64,000 nucleotides of DNA from Prado023 sp963700475 (lineage in GTDB: Bacteria; Actinomycetota; Actinomycetes; S36-B12; CAIYMF01), in NCBI GenBank assembly GCA_963700475.1, contig CAVOXR010000001.1, positions 124,001-188,000 of the forward strand, given 5' to 3'. Every line of letters starts with the position of its first letter. Within the stretch, counting starts at the first letter, position 1. The notes under the pieces were generated by a model, which worked only from the letters and a program-made list of their open reading frames with translations, did not search any database and had not been told where the DNA came from. The position numbers were made by a program, and so were the translations under genes. Below, in pieces: positions 1 through 8,885 of the stretch.

Positions 1-158
1 GGCGGGCAGCACGAGCGGGACTCCTGAGGAGGTTCGGACGGGCGTGCGGGCCCCCCGCCCCGCGCACAGGGCTCCATCGAAGCACGACCGGTGACGTGCG
101 ACCCAATCGGTGCGCGGCGGGCGTAACGCGCCGCACTGGGCAACCCGCGAGGCCCGCG

Positions 159-2231
159 TCAGGCCTTGTGCACCTTGTCGTTCTTGTGCGTCTTCGCGCG
201 CTTCTTGTGGGACTCGTCCTGGCCACTTGGTGGTTCGTGAGGCCCCTCGTCGTCGCCCCTTTCGGGATCCAGGCCACGCGCCGCAGCCAGAACCTCGAGG
301 GTGGTCGGTTCATCGTCGTCCGCGATGCGGTCGGACTCGGCAGTCTCGACGGTCACGCCCTCGTCGTCATCGCCGTCACCGCCTTCTGCGGTTGCCGCCT
401 CGGCGTACTGCTGGGCGAAGGTGAAGTACCTGGGCACGATCCGAGGCTCGTGCTCCTCGGCTGCGCTGTCGTACCCGCCGGAGGCGTCGACCACGCCCTC
501 CTTGAGCCCGTAGTGGATCCGGGCCTCACGCACCCCCTGGCTGATCGTGTGCCACATGTGGTCCTCACCGATCTTGGCCACGAAGCCCGCCCGGCGCAGG
601 ATGACCCGGACGGGGTACATGACCCTCACGAGGTACAGGTCCACACATCTCACCCGCAGTGCGGCCAGGAGCGCTTCGAGCATGTCGACGGTTGTGGTGT
701 CGAGCTGGTTGGTGCCCTCGATGTCGAGGACGACGGCCACGATCTCGTCGTCCACGAACTCGCGGGCACCATCGACTCGAGTCAGGACCGCGTCCTTGAT
801 CGAGGAGGAGTTGACCCAGAACAACGGCACATCCACCCGCAGGACGAGGATCCCCTTCACGGGATGGCGCTCCGGGTGGTTGCGCATGCCGCCCCACCCG
901 GCCTTCTCCCCGGGAATCCGACCCATGACCTCGACGTCCACCCGGCTGGACCGGTAGACCAGCCCGAAGACGGAGAGCGCGATGGCCAGGAGCAGGCCCT
1001 CGAGGGGACCGAGCAGGAGCACGCCGATCGTTGCCACCGTGGCCGCAACGATGTCGTTCCGGCGAAGGAAGGAGTACCGGCGCATCGACTTGAAGTCCAG
1101 GAGCCCCCAGACGGCGTGGATGACGATCGCCGACAGGGTTGCCTTGGGCAGGGCCGACAGCAGCGGCGCGAGGAAGAGGATCGTGGCCAGGGCGAGGAAG
1201 GCGGTGGTGAGCCCGGCCACCTGTGTGCGCCCACCGGCCCGGTCCACGGTGGCGGTCTTGGACAGGCTCCCGGCCACGCCGAAGCCGCCGAAGATCCCGG
1301 AGCTGATGTTGCCGACGCCGACCGCGAGCAGTTCCTGGCTCGCGTCGACCCGGGCGTCCTCCGTCGCGTACAGGCGGGCCGCACTCAGGCCCTCTGCCAG
1401 TCCGACGAACGCGACGGCAGCCCCCGCCAGGACCACCTGGCTCCAGTCCGACAACGGGATCCCGGGAAGCGACGGCGTGGGCAGGCCCTGGGGCACCTCG
1501 CCAACCACTCGGACACCGTCGGCGGCGAGGTCCAGTGCGTTGGACGCGACGAGTCCGACCAGCAACGTGACCAACGCCCACGGGACCTTGGGGGCCAGCT
1601 TGGTGCCCCCGAACATCAGGGCCAACGAGACCACGCCGACCACAAGTGTCTGCGGGTGGATGTCGTCCAATCCGGTGGCCAGGGTCTGGATGCGTACGAG
1701 AACGTCTGATGTGGAAGCCCCTGGGATGCCCAGGATGTTGGGCAGCTCACCGATGATCACCAGGATGGTCAGGCCGAGGACGAATCCGGTGACGATCGGT
1801 TTGGAGAGGAACTCCGCCACCCAGCCGATGTGCATCACGCTGGCCAGCATCAGCAGCAGGCCCGCCGTGATCGCCATGCCTGCAGCCAGGGCGACTGCCT
1901 CCGCCTGGCTCTCGGGGTTGAAGCCCGCGATGAGGGAGCCGGTGAGCAGGGCGACGGTCGACACGGGTCCGACGATCAGCTTCCGCGAGGTGCCCAGAAT
2001 CGCGTAGGCGATCAGGACGGTGGGCAACGAGTAGAGGCCCACCTGCACCGGCAGCCCGGCGATGGTCGCGTAACCCAGGGACTGCGGGATGGCCAGCGCC
2101 GCGACGACCGACCCGGCGATGAGGTCGCCCTTGAGCCACCGGCGCTGGTAGGTGGGCGCCCACTTGCGGACGGGCAGCCACTCACGGGGCCGCTCGCCGA
2201 GGTGCGCGGGCTTCTGCACACTGGGAGCCAT
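159..2231 (-). CDS. SulP family anion transporter with C-terminal STAS domain
   Basis: Secondary transporter of the SulP/SLC26 family, acting in the inner membrane on sulfate, bicarbonate or a related anion; the substrate cannot be read from sequence. The 690-residue protein opens with the SulP signature region (about residues 35-70, including AIPQSLGYATIAGLP), followed by about ten hydrophobic helices up to about residue 430. A STAS domain follows (about 460-580, with VVLDIEGTNQLDTTTV). An unusual tail of about 100 residues is acidic and then lysine-rich (ends KTHKNDKVHKA). It is the last gene of a minus-strand run (SDR, DUF368, NDH-2, SulP), 92 bases after the NDH-2 gene. No strong ribosome site precedes the ATG. 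A second SulP paralogue lies at 8886-10709 but lacks this charged tail. Confidence 0.93.
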   Translation of the reverse strand: MAPSVQKPAHLGERPREWLPVRKWAPTYQRRWLKGDLIAGSVVAALAIPQSLGYATIAGLPVQVGLYSLPTVLIAYAILGTSRKLIVGPVSTVALLTGSLIAGFNPESQAEAVALAAGMAITAGLLLMLASVMHIGWVAEFLSKPIVTGFVLGLTILVIIGELPNILGIPGASTSDVLVRIQTLATGLDDIHPQTLVVGVVSLALMFGGTKLAPKVPWALVTLLVGLVASNALDLAADGVRVVGEVPQGLPTPSLPGIPLSDWSQVVLAGAAVAFVGLAEGLSAARLYATEDARVDASQELLAVGVGNISSGIFGGFGVAGSLSKTATVDRAGGRTQVAGLTTAFLALATILFLAPLLSALPKATLSAIVIHAVWGLLDFKSMRRYSFLRRNDIVAATVATIGVLLLGPLEGLLLAIALSVFGLVYRSSRVDVEVMGRIPGEKAGWGGMRNHPERHPVKGILVLRVDVPLFWVNSSSIKDAVLTRVDGAREFVDDEIVAVVLDIEGTNQLDTTTVDMLEALLAALRVRCVDLYLVRVMYPVRVILRRAGFVAKIGEDHMWHTISQGVREARIHYGLKEGVVDASGGYDSAAEEHEPRIVPRYFTFAQQYAEAATAEGGDGDDDEGVTVETAESDRIADDDEPTTLEVLAAARGLDPERGDDEGPHEPPSGQDESHKKRAKTHKNDKVHKA

Positions 2232-2323
2232 GACACCCGAAGGCTAACCCCGATGGGGGGTCCTATGTCCGACGACAGGTCACGGTTGAGTCAGGTGCCG
2301 GACATGTTCCGTTCACCGCCCGT

Positions 2324-3732
2324 TCACTCCGGCTGCGGAGTGCCTGACATCGGGGTGAGGCCCTCGCCCACCGCGCCGGGCCACACCGGTGGCGCGTCCG
2401 GATCGCGGCTCAGCCGGTTGCGGGCGACCACCTGCTGGGCCGAGGTGGTCCGCTCGGAGCGGTTGCGCCCGACGAAGCTGACCGACCAGTTGACCAGGGT
2501 CGTCAGCCGGCTCTTGAAGCCCACGACGTACATCAGGTGCACGACGAGCCACAGCACCCACGCCATGAAGCCCGCAGTCCTGATCCGTCCGACGCTGGCG
2601 ACGGCGCTGAACCGCGTGATCGTGGCCATGCTGCCCTTGTCGTGGTACTCGAACGGCCCGGGGTCCGGATGCCCGTCGATGCGCGACCGGATTGTCGATG
2701 CGGCGTACCGACCACCCTGGATCGCGACCTGCGCAACTCCCGGGAGGTTGTCCAGGGCGATCATGTCCCCGACGATGAACACCTCGGGGTGCCCCGGGAG
2801 GGTGAGGTTCGGCTCGACGAGCACCCGCCCCGCCCGATCCACCTCGGCGCCGGCACGTTCCGCGAGCAGGGCGCCGAGCGGCGAGGCAGCCACGCCGGCG
2901 GCCCACACCTTGCACGCCGCGGGGATGAAGGTCCTCACGCCGTCCGCTGTCTCGTACGTCACGCCGTCCGCATCCAGGCCCACGACCTTGGCGTTGAGCA
3001 ACACCTCAACACCCGCGTTGATGAGGATCCGTTCGGCATCTGCCGACAGCTTCGGGCCGAAGGGCGCCAGCACGGCGGGGGCGGCATCCAGCAGCACGAT
3101 CCGCGCGGAGGTGGTGTCGATCCGGCGGAAGTCCCGCTTGAGTGCGCGATTGCACAGCTCGGAGATCTGGCCGGCCATCTCCACCCCGGTGGGACCGCCC
3201 CGATGACGACGAACGTCAGGAAGCGCCTGATCTCCTGGGGGTCGGTGGCCCGCTCGGCCAGCTCGAACGATCCGAAGATCCGACCTCGCAGTTCGAGGGC
3301 GTCGTCGATGGACTTCATGCCGGGCGCGAACTCGGCGAACTGGTCGTTGCCGAAGTACGACTGGCCGGCGCCCGCCGCCACGATCAGGCTGTCGTACGGG
3401 GTGACCAGGGGTCCGGGCGCAGCTTGCGACGTGACGGTGCGCGCCTCGAGGTCGATGTCGGTGACCTCGCCGAGCAGGACCGTGGCGTTCTTCTGGCGCT
3501 TGAGCACCTCCCGCGTCGCCGGCGCGATGTCGCCCATCGACAGGATCCCCGTGGCCACCTGGTAGAGCAGCGGCTGGAACAGGTGGCTGGTGGTGCGCGA
3601 GATCAACGTCACGTCGCAGTCAGCGCGCTTGAGCGCCTGGGTGGAGAACAGCCCACCGAATCCCGATCCGATGACCACGACTCGATGACGGTCACTCTTC
3701 GGCTGGCTGGCGGGGGACGGCTTCTCGGACAT
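2324..3732 (-). pseudogene. ndh: Type II NADH dehydrogenase, single-base frameshift
   Basis: Non-proton-pumping NADH:quinone oxidoreductase (FAD, membrane-associated) feeding electrons to the respiratory quinone pool. The first frame (from ATG at 3732) has the FAD fold GSGFGG and runs to FVVIGA near 3200. The second frame resumes with the NADH-binding GPTGVEMAGQ and continues to the family C-terminus, with VFIVGDM and the membrane-binding helix WVLWLVVHLMYVVGF. Adding one G/C base at about 3195-3196 (in the run read as ACCGCCCC on the plus strand) restores a continuous protein of about 469 residues, the normal family length. All family motifs are intact on both sides, so this may be a consensus error rather than a dead gene. 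A start at 3810 is possible but adds low-complexity sequence overlapping the upstream gene. It lies 46 bases after the DUF368 gene. Confidence 0.88.
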
Positions 3733-3778
3733 GGGCTGAGGATAGCCTCGCCTGCGCTCCGCGGCCCGGCCCGCGCGG

Positions 3779-4717
3779 CTAGCTCGCCTGCAGCTCCTCG
3801 ATCTCGTCACTGCTGCGTCGATGCTCCACCCGGTGGGCGATCCGGTCGATCACCAGGACCAGGCCGAGGCCGAACAGCGCCAGCGCCACGGTCACCCCGA
3901 CGGCTTCATCCGGCGCCCCGAGAGCCACGCTGTCCGCGCCGTCGGGCCACGGCCAGAGAACCCGCAGGGACCCGAGCATCAGGCCGATCATCACGGCCAT
4001 GACGGTGTCGTAGTGCTCGTTGAGCGCCCAGTGCAGCAACTGGCTGAACAGGGCCAGCCCGACGACGCACCCGAGCACGAACACCCCGACGGTCAGGAAG
4101 TCGCGCTCGTTGACCGCAGTGAGGACTGCGGAGTACATGCCCATCACGACCAGCAGGAACGACCCGCTGATCCCGGGCAGGATCATCGCGCAGATCGCGA
4201 TCGCCCCGGACACGAAGAACGCCCACAGAGGGATGTCACCCGAGACACCCGCCTCGGAGGACCCTGCCGTGAAGCCAAGCGCGACGAAGAACGCCGCTCC
4301 GGCGCCCAGGATCAGCACCCATTCACGCAGGTCGCGCCGGGTGAGCAACCCGGTGGCCACCACCGTGGACCCCGCCACCAGTCCCATGAACAGCCCGGAC
4401 ATCTGGACCGGGTGCACCTCGAGCTGGTGCTCGATCGCACCCGCCAGCAGCAGGACTGCCGACAGGATCCCCAGGCCGAGCGGGATCAGGAACAGCCAAT
4501 CGACCTGCCGGAGCAGCGCCCAGCCCCCGCGGACGTCCAGCTTCAGGAAGTGACCGAGCGCCGTGGATCCGTTGCGGATCGCGGTCACCAGTCGCTGGTA
4601 GATGGCCAGGACCAGGGCGACCGTGCCCCCGGACACCCCCGGCACGATGTCCGCGCTTCCCATGGCCATGCCCCGAAGGAAGTGCGCGGGGACCTCACGC
4701 AGGGGCGCCTGGGCCAT
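3779..4717 (-). CDS. DUF368 membrane protein (polyprenyl-phosphate carrier family)
   Basis: Polytopic membrane protein of 312 residues in the DUF368 family. Members of this family have been shown in other bacteria to recycle undecaprenyl phosphate across the membrane for cell-envelope synthesis; that role is inferred here from the family. The family signature near the N-terminus is visible (MGSADIVPGVSGGTVALVL, residues about 17-35), followed by about eight hydrophobic helices and a second glycine-rich re-entrant-like motif, ILPGISGSFLLVV (about 180-192). The start codon shares its A with the TGA of the upstream SDR gene (TGATG), which implies translational coupling. The NDH-2 gene follows after 46 bases. 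Confidence 0.92.
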   Translation of the reverse strand: MAQAPLREVPAHFLRGMAMGSADIVPGVSGGTVALVLAIYQRLVTAIRNGSTALGHFLKLDVRGGWALLRQVDWLFLIPLGLGILSAVLLLAGAIEHQLEVHPVQMSGLFMGLVAGSTVVATGLLTRRDLREWVLILGAGAAFFVALGFTAGSSEAGVSGDIPLWAFFVSGAIAICAMILPGISGSFLLVVMGMYSAVLTAVNERDFLTVGVFVLGCVVGLALFSQLLHWALNEHYDTVMAVMIGLMLGSLRVLWPWPDGADSVALGAPDEAVGVTVALALFGLGLVLVIDRIAHRVEHRRSSDEIEELQAS

Positions 4718-5388
4718 CAGCCCCTCCCGTCGTAGAGTCGTTCGACATCCGCCCCCTGTTCCTGCGCGAAGGCCCAGAAGGCTCCCGCGATGCGGTCGGG
4801 ATCGAACCGGCCACCCGGTCGGATGATGCCCTTGATCGTCAGCATCCGCAGTTGCACACCCTGCGGTGCCAGTTCCTGCGCGAGCGCGAATCCGGCCGCC
4901 CGCATCGCGGCCTTGCCGAGGGACAGGACCCCGTACTCACCCATCGGGCTCAGGGCGACGCCACCCCCGGTCCAGGTCACACGACCGCGCGTGGCCACGA
5001 GGCCGGGCAGCGCGGCCTGCACCGCCACGACCGCAGCCAGGGCGTTCACCTCGACGCTCGCGCGCAGCGTGTCGGTGTCGGCAGCGAGCAGCCCTCCGGC
5101 GTTCATCGACGCGTTGTGATGCAGCAGGGAGATCGGCCGCCAGTCGCTGGCCCGCCGGACCGCATCGCCGACGGCATCGAGGTCGCTGACATCGAGCAGC
5201 TCCTCGCGCACCGTGCGCCCGGTGGCGCGCACCTCCGTAGCGATGCCCTCCAGGCTGGCCGCTGTTCGAGCGACGAGCGTGAGGTTGTAGCCGGCGGCTG
5301 CGAACGTCCGCGCGAGGCTTGCCCCGAGGCCGGGGCCAACCCCCACGAGCACTGCGTGCGGCGCCTGGGCGCTGTCAAAGGTTCCCAT
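4717..5388 (-). CDS. SDR family NAD(P)-dependent oxidoreductase, atypical
   Basis: Cytosolic short-chain dehydrogenase/reductase of 223 residues; substrate unknown. The dinucleotide-binding motif VGVGPGLGASLA is near the N-terminus, followed by the HHNASMNA stretch equivalent to the usual NNAG region. The catalytic area reads GEYGVLSLGKAAMRA, so tyrosine and lysine are six residues apart (YGVLSLGK) rather than the usual YxxxK spacing. That is a feature of a small divergent SDR subgroup. The ATG at 5388 is preferred because the glycine motif follows after the expected short lead; upstream in-frame starts run into the divergent peptidase promoter. It is the first gene of the SDR-DUF368-NDH-2-SulP run and overlaps the DUF368 start by one base. 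Confidence 0.85.
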   Translation of the reverse strand: MGTFDSAQAPHAVLVGVGPGLGASLARTFAAAGYNLTLVARTAASLEGIATEVRATGRTVREELLDVSDLDAVGDAVRRASDWRPISLLHHNASMNAGGLLAADTDTLRASVEVNALAAVVAVQAALPGLVATRGRVTWTGGGVALSPMGEYGVLSLGKAAMRAAGFALAQELAPQGVQLRMLTIKGIIRPGGRFDPDRIAGAFWAFAQEQGADVERLYDGRG

Positions 5389-5495
5389 GGCAACCGAGCC
5401 TAAGGTCGAGCGGCGGGGCGCGCAGCCCCGTCGCATCGAGACGCCTCCTGCTCGCCCAGCCCGACACCTGTCGCGGACCGGAGTTGGATGGCTCC

Positions 5496-6518
5496 ATGAC
5501 GAACTCGCCCTCCGATCCCGCACCGCTCCCCGGGGTCCTGATCGGGCACGAGACCGACAGCCGGCGGCCCACGGGGGTCACCGTTGTGCTTCTGCCCGAC
5601 GGGACCACCGCCGGGGTCGACGTGCGCGGCGCGGCCCCGGGCACGCGGGAGACCGACCTGCTGGACCCGGTCAACACCGTCCAGGAGGTCCACGCGATCG
5701 CCCTGTGCGGTGGCAGCGCTTTCGGGCTCGATGCCGCTGGAGGCGTGATGCGCTGGCTGGAAGGTCAGGGCCGCGGGATCGAAGTGGGACCTTTGCGGGT
5801 CCCTCTGGTGCCGGCCGCCGTGATCTTCGACCTCGGCGTCGGCGATCCCATGATCCGCCCCGATGCCGACAGCGGCGCCCGCGCCTGTGCGGCGGCGGTT
5901 CCCCTCGCGGCGGCGGCGGAGGGCAACGTGGGCGCCGGCGCCGGGGCGTCGGTGGGCAAGCTGCTCGGACCCGACCGGGCCATGCGCGGTGGGGTGGGGA
6001 TCGCCACGCTCCACGCGCAGGGGGTCACGATGTCGGCGGTCGTGGTGGTCAACGCCGTGGGCGATGTGGTTGACCCCAGCACTGGGGCGGTCCTCGCGGG
6101 AGCGCGCGTGTCACCGGACACACTCGAGCTGGCCGGAACCGTGGACGAGGTCCTGGCCGGGAGGTTCGGCGATGGCACGCACGCGGCCGCCAACACGACC
6201 ATCGGGGTCGTGATCACCGACGCCCGGTTGACCAAGACCCAGGCCTCGCGACTGGCCCAGGTGGCCCATGACGGGCTGGCCCGCACCATTCGGCCCGTCC
6301 ACACCCCGATGGACGGCGACACCCTCTTCGCCGCAGCCACCGGCACTGTCGATCCGGAGGTCCAGGATGCGATTGCCCCCGAGCGGCTGGCCATGCTCCT
6401 GTCGGTGATGGCGTCGGAGGTCACCGCGCAGGCGGTCCAGCGTGCGATCCGGGCGGCCGAGAGCCTGCGTCTCGACGACCTGTGGCTACCGGCGTGGCAG
6501 GACCTGCCCGCGGGCTGA
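5496..6518 (+). CDS. P1 family peptidase (DmpA/NylC-like, N-terminal nucleophile)
   Basis: Self-processing hydrolase of the P1/S58 family, which includes the aminopeptidase DmpA and the 6-aminohexanoate-oligomer hydrolase NylC. It probably cleaves small peptides or amides in the cytosol. The 340-residue protein starts with the family opening PGVLIGHETD and has CGGSAFGLDAAGGVMRWLE (about 69-87). The motif AANTTIGVV places a probable autocleavage between Asn233 and Thr234, which would free a threonine nucleophile as in NylC; DmpA uses Gly/Ser instead. The downstream part has HTPMDGDTLFAAATG, typical of the beta chain. It is divergent from the SDR gene with 107 bases between them. The ATG at 5496 is chosen from homologous N-termini. 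Cleavage site assignment is inference from the family. Confidence 0.9.
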   Translation: MTNSPSDPAPLPGVLIGHETDSRRPTGVTVVLLPDGTTAGVDVRGAAPGTRETDLLDPVNTVQEVHAIALCGGSAFGLDAAGGVMRWLEGQGRGIEVGPLRVPLVPAAVIFDLGVGDPMIRPDADSGARACAAAVPLAAAAEGNVGAGAGASVGKLLGPDRAMRGGVGIATLHAQGVTMSAVVVVNAVGDVVDPSTGAVLAGARVSPDTLELAGTVDEVLAGRFGDGTHAAANTTIGVVITDARLTKTQASRLAQVAHDGLARTIRPVHTPMDGDTLFAAATGTVDPEVQDAIAPERLAMLLSVMASEVTAQAVQRAIRAAESLRLDDLWLPAWQDLPAG

Positions 6519-6520
6519 CC

Positions 6521-6625
6521 GGCCGATCGGTCGATCGGCCAGCCTGATCGCGTCGGGTTCGAGACGATCGCGTTCGTCGAGACCCGACCGGATCAACTGG
6601 CCGACCCAGCAAACCCGACGCGATC
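6521..6625. repeat. Nested inverted repeats between convergent genes
   Basis: A perfect 20-base palindrome-like repeat with 9-base arms lies at 6521-6540. A separate perfect 14-base inverted repeat pairs 6546-6559 with 6612-6625. They fill the gap between two convergent genes (ends at 6518 and 6634). A bidirectional transcription stop or a folded 3' end is the simplest reading. No U-tract follows, so this is not a classical intrinsic terminator. Confidence 0.6.
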
Positions 6626-6633
6626 CTGGACGT

Positions 6634-6951
6634 TCAGTCCTTGTGGAACCAGGCGGGGGGTCCGCTGACGAACCCCGCGAGGGCGGCACCGAACGCTGCC
6701 CCCACGGCGGTCGATGCCGTGCTCACAGAGGGCAGGAAGGTGAGGAACGTGCCGACGACGCCGCCGGCCAGCAACCCACCGACTGCGCTCGCCCCCGTCC
6801 AGGCAACCCGGCCGGACCCGCCGGTGGACTTCGCCGCCGGCTCGATGGCCTTGTTCTGGGCCGGCGCCGGAAGGGCGGCGCCCTGACTGGAGCCGGCGTT
6901 CATCGCGTCGATCTCGCGGAGCAACTTGTCGATGTCATCGGGTTGGCTCAT
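6634..6951 (-). CDS. Small membrane protein of unknown function
   Basis: Unrecognised 105-residue protein. The N-terminal third is hydrophilic (MSQPDDIDKLLREIDAMNAG) and may form a short helix. After an alanine/proline linker come two hydrophobic, glycine-rich segments (about 55-73 and 80-98), so a two-helix membrane hairpin is likely, ending in PPAWFHKD. The ATG at 6951 follows a good ribosome site (GGAGG, about 3 bases upstream). It is divergent from the MpaB-type oxygenase gene (92 bases apart) and convergent with the P1 peptidase. Composition matches its neighbours. Confidence 0.75.
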   Translation of the reverse strand: MSQPDDIDKLLREIDAMNAGSSQGAALPAPAQNKAIEPAAKSTGGSGRVAWTGASAVGGLLAGGVVGTFLTFLPSVSTASTAVGAAFGAALAGFVSGPPAWFHKD

Positions 6952-7043
6952 GCCTCCATCGTGGCACGGGTGCAGGCGTGGCGCCCTGCCCGCGGGCCCA
7001 TCGCCCGGATGCGGGCCGGGGGCGACTGCCGCACCCTTGACCC

Positions 7044-7943
7044 ATGGCATCCAGCACCCTCCTGGCCCCGTTGGCCTCGTCCGTGCGCGAGGTGCTGTCC
7101 GGGCGCACCGACGGCCAGTCCGACATCGCCCGCGCGATCGCCAAGCCTGCCGGCGCCCCCGGGTGGTTCGCCCCCGGCGATGCGATCTGGACCGTCCACG
7201 GCTCGGTGGCCACGTTCGTCGGTGGCATCCGCAGCCTCTACCTTCAGGCCCTGCACCCGCTGGCCATGGCCGGGGTGGATCGTCACTCCACCTACCGCGA
7301 GGACCCCTTCGGCCGGCTGCAGCGCACCGGTGCCTACCTCGCAGCCACCACCTACGGCTCCGCCGAGCTGGCCCAGCAGACGGTGGACGCCGTGCGCGTC
7401 ATGCACCGGCGCGTGCAGGGAACGGCCTCCGATGGTCGGGCGTACTCCGCGCAGGACCCCAGGCTGCTGGAGTGGGTGCACATCGCCCTCGTGGACTCGA
7501 TGCTCTCGGCCTACCTGCACCTGGGCCGGGAGGGCACGATCGACGCCGACGCCTACGTCGCGGACATGGCCATCGTCGGTGCTGCGATGGGCGTCGCCGA
7601 CCCACCACGCTCGCAGGCCGAGCTCGCCGAGTGCTTCGCCGGATTCGCCCCCGAACTGCGCGTGGACGACCTCGTCCATCGGACCCACTCCTTCGTGACG
7701 AACGCCCCGCTGCCCCTGGCCCTGCGGCCGGGATACCGGGTGCTGGCCCGCGCCGCCTGGGCGACCCAGCCCGACTGGGCCCTGGAGATGCTCGGATCCA
7801 CGCCCCGCCTCGGCGCCCTGGACGTGGCTGCGGCTGATGCCGCCCTGCGCGTGCTGCGCGTCGCCCTGGTCGCCTCGCCCGCCCGCCTGGCTGGTGAGCG
7901 CCGGTTGGCCGGCGCAGGTCCGACCTCCGCCGCCGGGGAGTGA
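7044..7943 (+). CDS. Oxygenase MpaB family protein (DUF2236)
   Basis: Heme-type oxygenase-family protein (ER-bound MpaB in fungi, latex-clearing-protein-related DUF2236 in actinobacteria). The substrate here is unknown. The 299-residue sequence contains the characteristic stretch from PGDAIWTVHGS (about 45-55) through LYLQALHPLAMAGVDRHS and YREDPFGRLQRTGAYLA, the conserved His/Arg-rich core of the family. A helical C-terminal half follows. The gene heads a plus-strand pair with an SDR gene 54 bases downstream, which suggests a common lipid or terpenoid oxidation role (inference). Confidence 0.88.
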   Translation: MASSTLLAPLASSVREVLSGRTDGQSDIARAIAKPAGAPGWFAPGDAIWTVHGSVATFVGGIRSLYLQALHPLAMAGVDRHSTYREDPFGRLQRTGAYLAATTYGSAELAQQTVDAVRVMHRRVQGTASDGRAYSAQDPRLLEWVHIALVDSMLSAYLHLGREGTIDADAYVADMAIVGAAMGVADPPRSQAELAECFAGFAPELRVDDLVHRTHSFVTNAPLPLALRPGYRVLARAAWATQPDWALEMLGSTPRLGALDVAAADAALRVLRVALVASPARLAGERRLAGAGPTSAAGE

Positions 7944-7997
7944 CCCCCACCTGCACCGCTACGATCCGGCTGACGGACCGGCGGCGCAGGAGGACAC

Positions 7998-8861
7998 ATG
8001 GGGTACGGGTCGATCTACCGCGAGGCTCTCTTCGCCGACCAGGTTGTCCTGGTCACCGGCGCAGGATCGGGGATCGGTCGCTGCACGGCCCACGAGCTGG
8101 CCAGCCTCGGGGCCACCGTCGCCCTGGTGGGCCGCGCGCGCGCCAAGCTCGAGACCGTCCGCGACGAGATCCAGTCCTCGGGAGGCACCGTGAGCATCCA
8201 CGAGTGCGACATCCGCGACGAGGCCCTGGTGAAGGCCACTGTCGCTGACGCACTGGCCGCTCACGGCCGCATCGATGGCCTGGTCAACAACGCCGGCGGC
8301 CAGTTCCCCGCCCCCCTGGCTGCGATCAGCGCGAAGGGCTGGGACGCCGTGGTGCGCACGAACCTCACCGGGGGGTTCCTGGTCGCGCGCGAGTGCTACA
8401 CGCAGTGGATGCTCAGCCACGGTGGCGCGATCGTCAACATCATCGCCGACATGTGGAACGGCATGCCGGGCATGGGCCACTCGGGCGCCGCCCGCGCGGG
8501 GATGCTGAACTTCACCGAGACGGCGTCTCTGGAATGGGCCCCCGTGCGGGTGAACGCGGTCGCGCCCGGCTGGATCGCCTCCAGCGGGATGGACAACTAC
8601 CCGCCGGCGATGAAGGAGATGATCCTCGGCCTGCCCAGGAGCGTGCCGTTGAACCGGTTCGGGACCGAGAGCGAGGTGTCGGCGGCCATCGTGTTCCTGC
8701 TCTCGCCGGCAGCCGCGTTCATCTCGGGTGCCTGCCTGCGGGTGGACGGCGCAGCGCCGAACGCCAAGCGGGTGTGGCCGATGGTCGGCAGCGGCCCGAA
8801 CAAGGCCTACGAGGGCTTCCACCTGGCCGAGACCCCGGCGGTCCTGCGCCCGGAGTCGTAG
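7998..8861 (+). CDS. SDR family oxidoreductase, PECR-like
   Basis: Short-chain reductase of 287 residues resembling peroxisomal trans-2-enoyl-CoA reductase (PECR) and bacterial relatives. Reduction of an enoyl-CoA or beta-oxo intermediate is plausible but unproven. It has the cofactor motif TGAGSGIG (about 20-27) and VNNAGG (about 95-100). The usual catalytic YxxxK is replaced by HSGAARAGMLNF, the same replacement seen in the PECR branch, so the change is a subfamily trait rather than damage. The C-terminal cofactor loop VNAVAPGWI is intact. A good ribosome site (AGGAGG) precedes the ATG. It follows the MpaB-type oxygenase gene and is probably cotranscribed with it. Confidence 0.9.
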   Translation: MGYGSIYREALFADQVVLVTGAGSGIGRCTAHELASLGATVALVGRARAKLETVRDEIQSSGGTVSIHECDIRDEALVKATVADALAAHGRIDGLVNNAGGQFPAPLAAISAKGWDAVVRTNLTGGFLVARECYTQWMLSHGGAIVNIIADMWNGMPGMGHSGAARAGMLNFTETASLEWAPVRVNAVAPGWIASSGMDNYPPAMKEMILGLPRSVPLNRFGTESEVSAAIVFLLSPAAAFISGACLRVDGAAPNAKRVWPMVGSGPNKAYEGFHLAETPAVLRPES

Positions 8862-8885
8862 AAGGGCACCGGGCGCTCGGGCCTC

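Noticed and set aside
96..1709. Long plus-strand open frame opposite the SulP gene
   Set aside because: It is the antisense of a clearly conserved transporter, lacks a ribosome site, and its Arg/His/Pro-rich composition is typical of GC-rich shadow frames.
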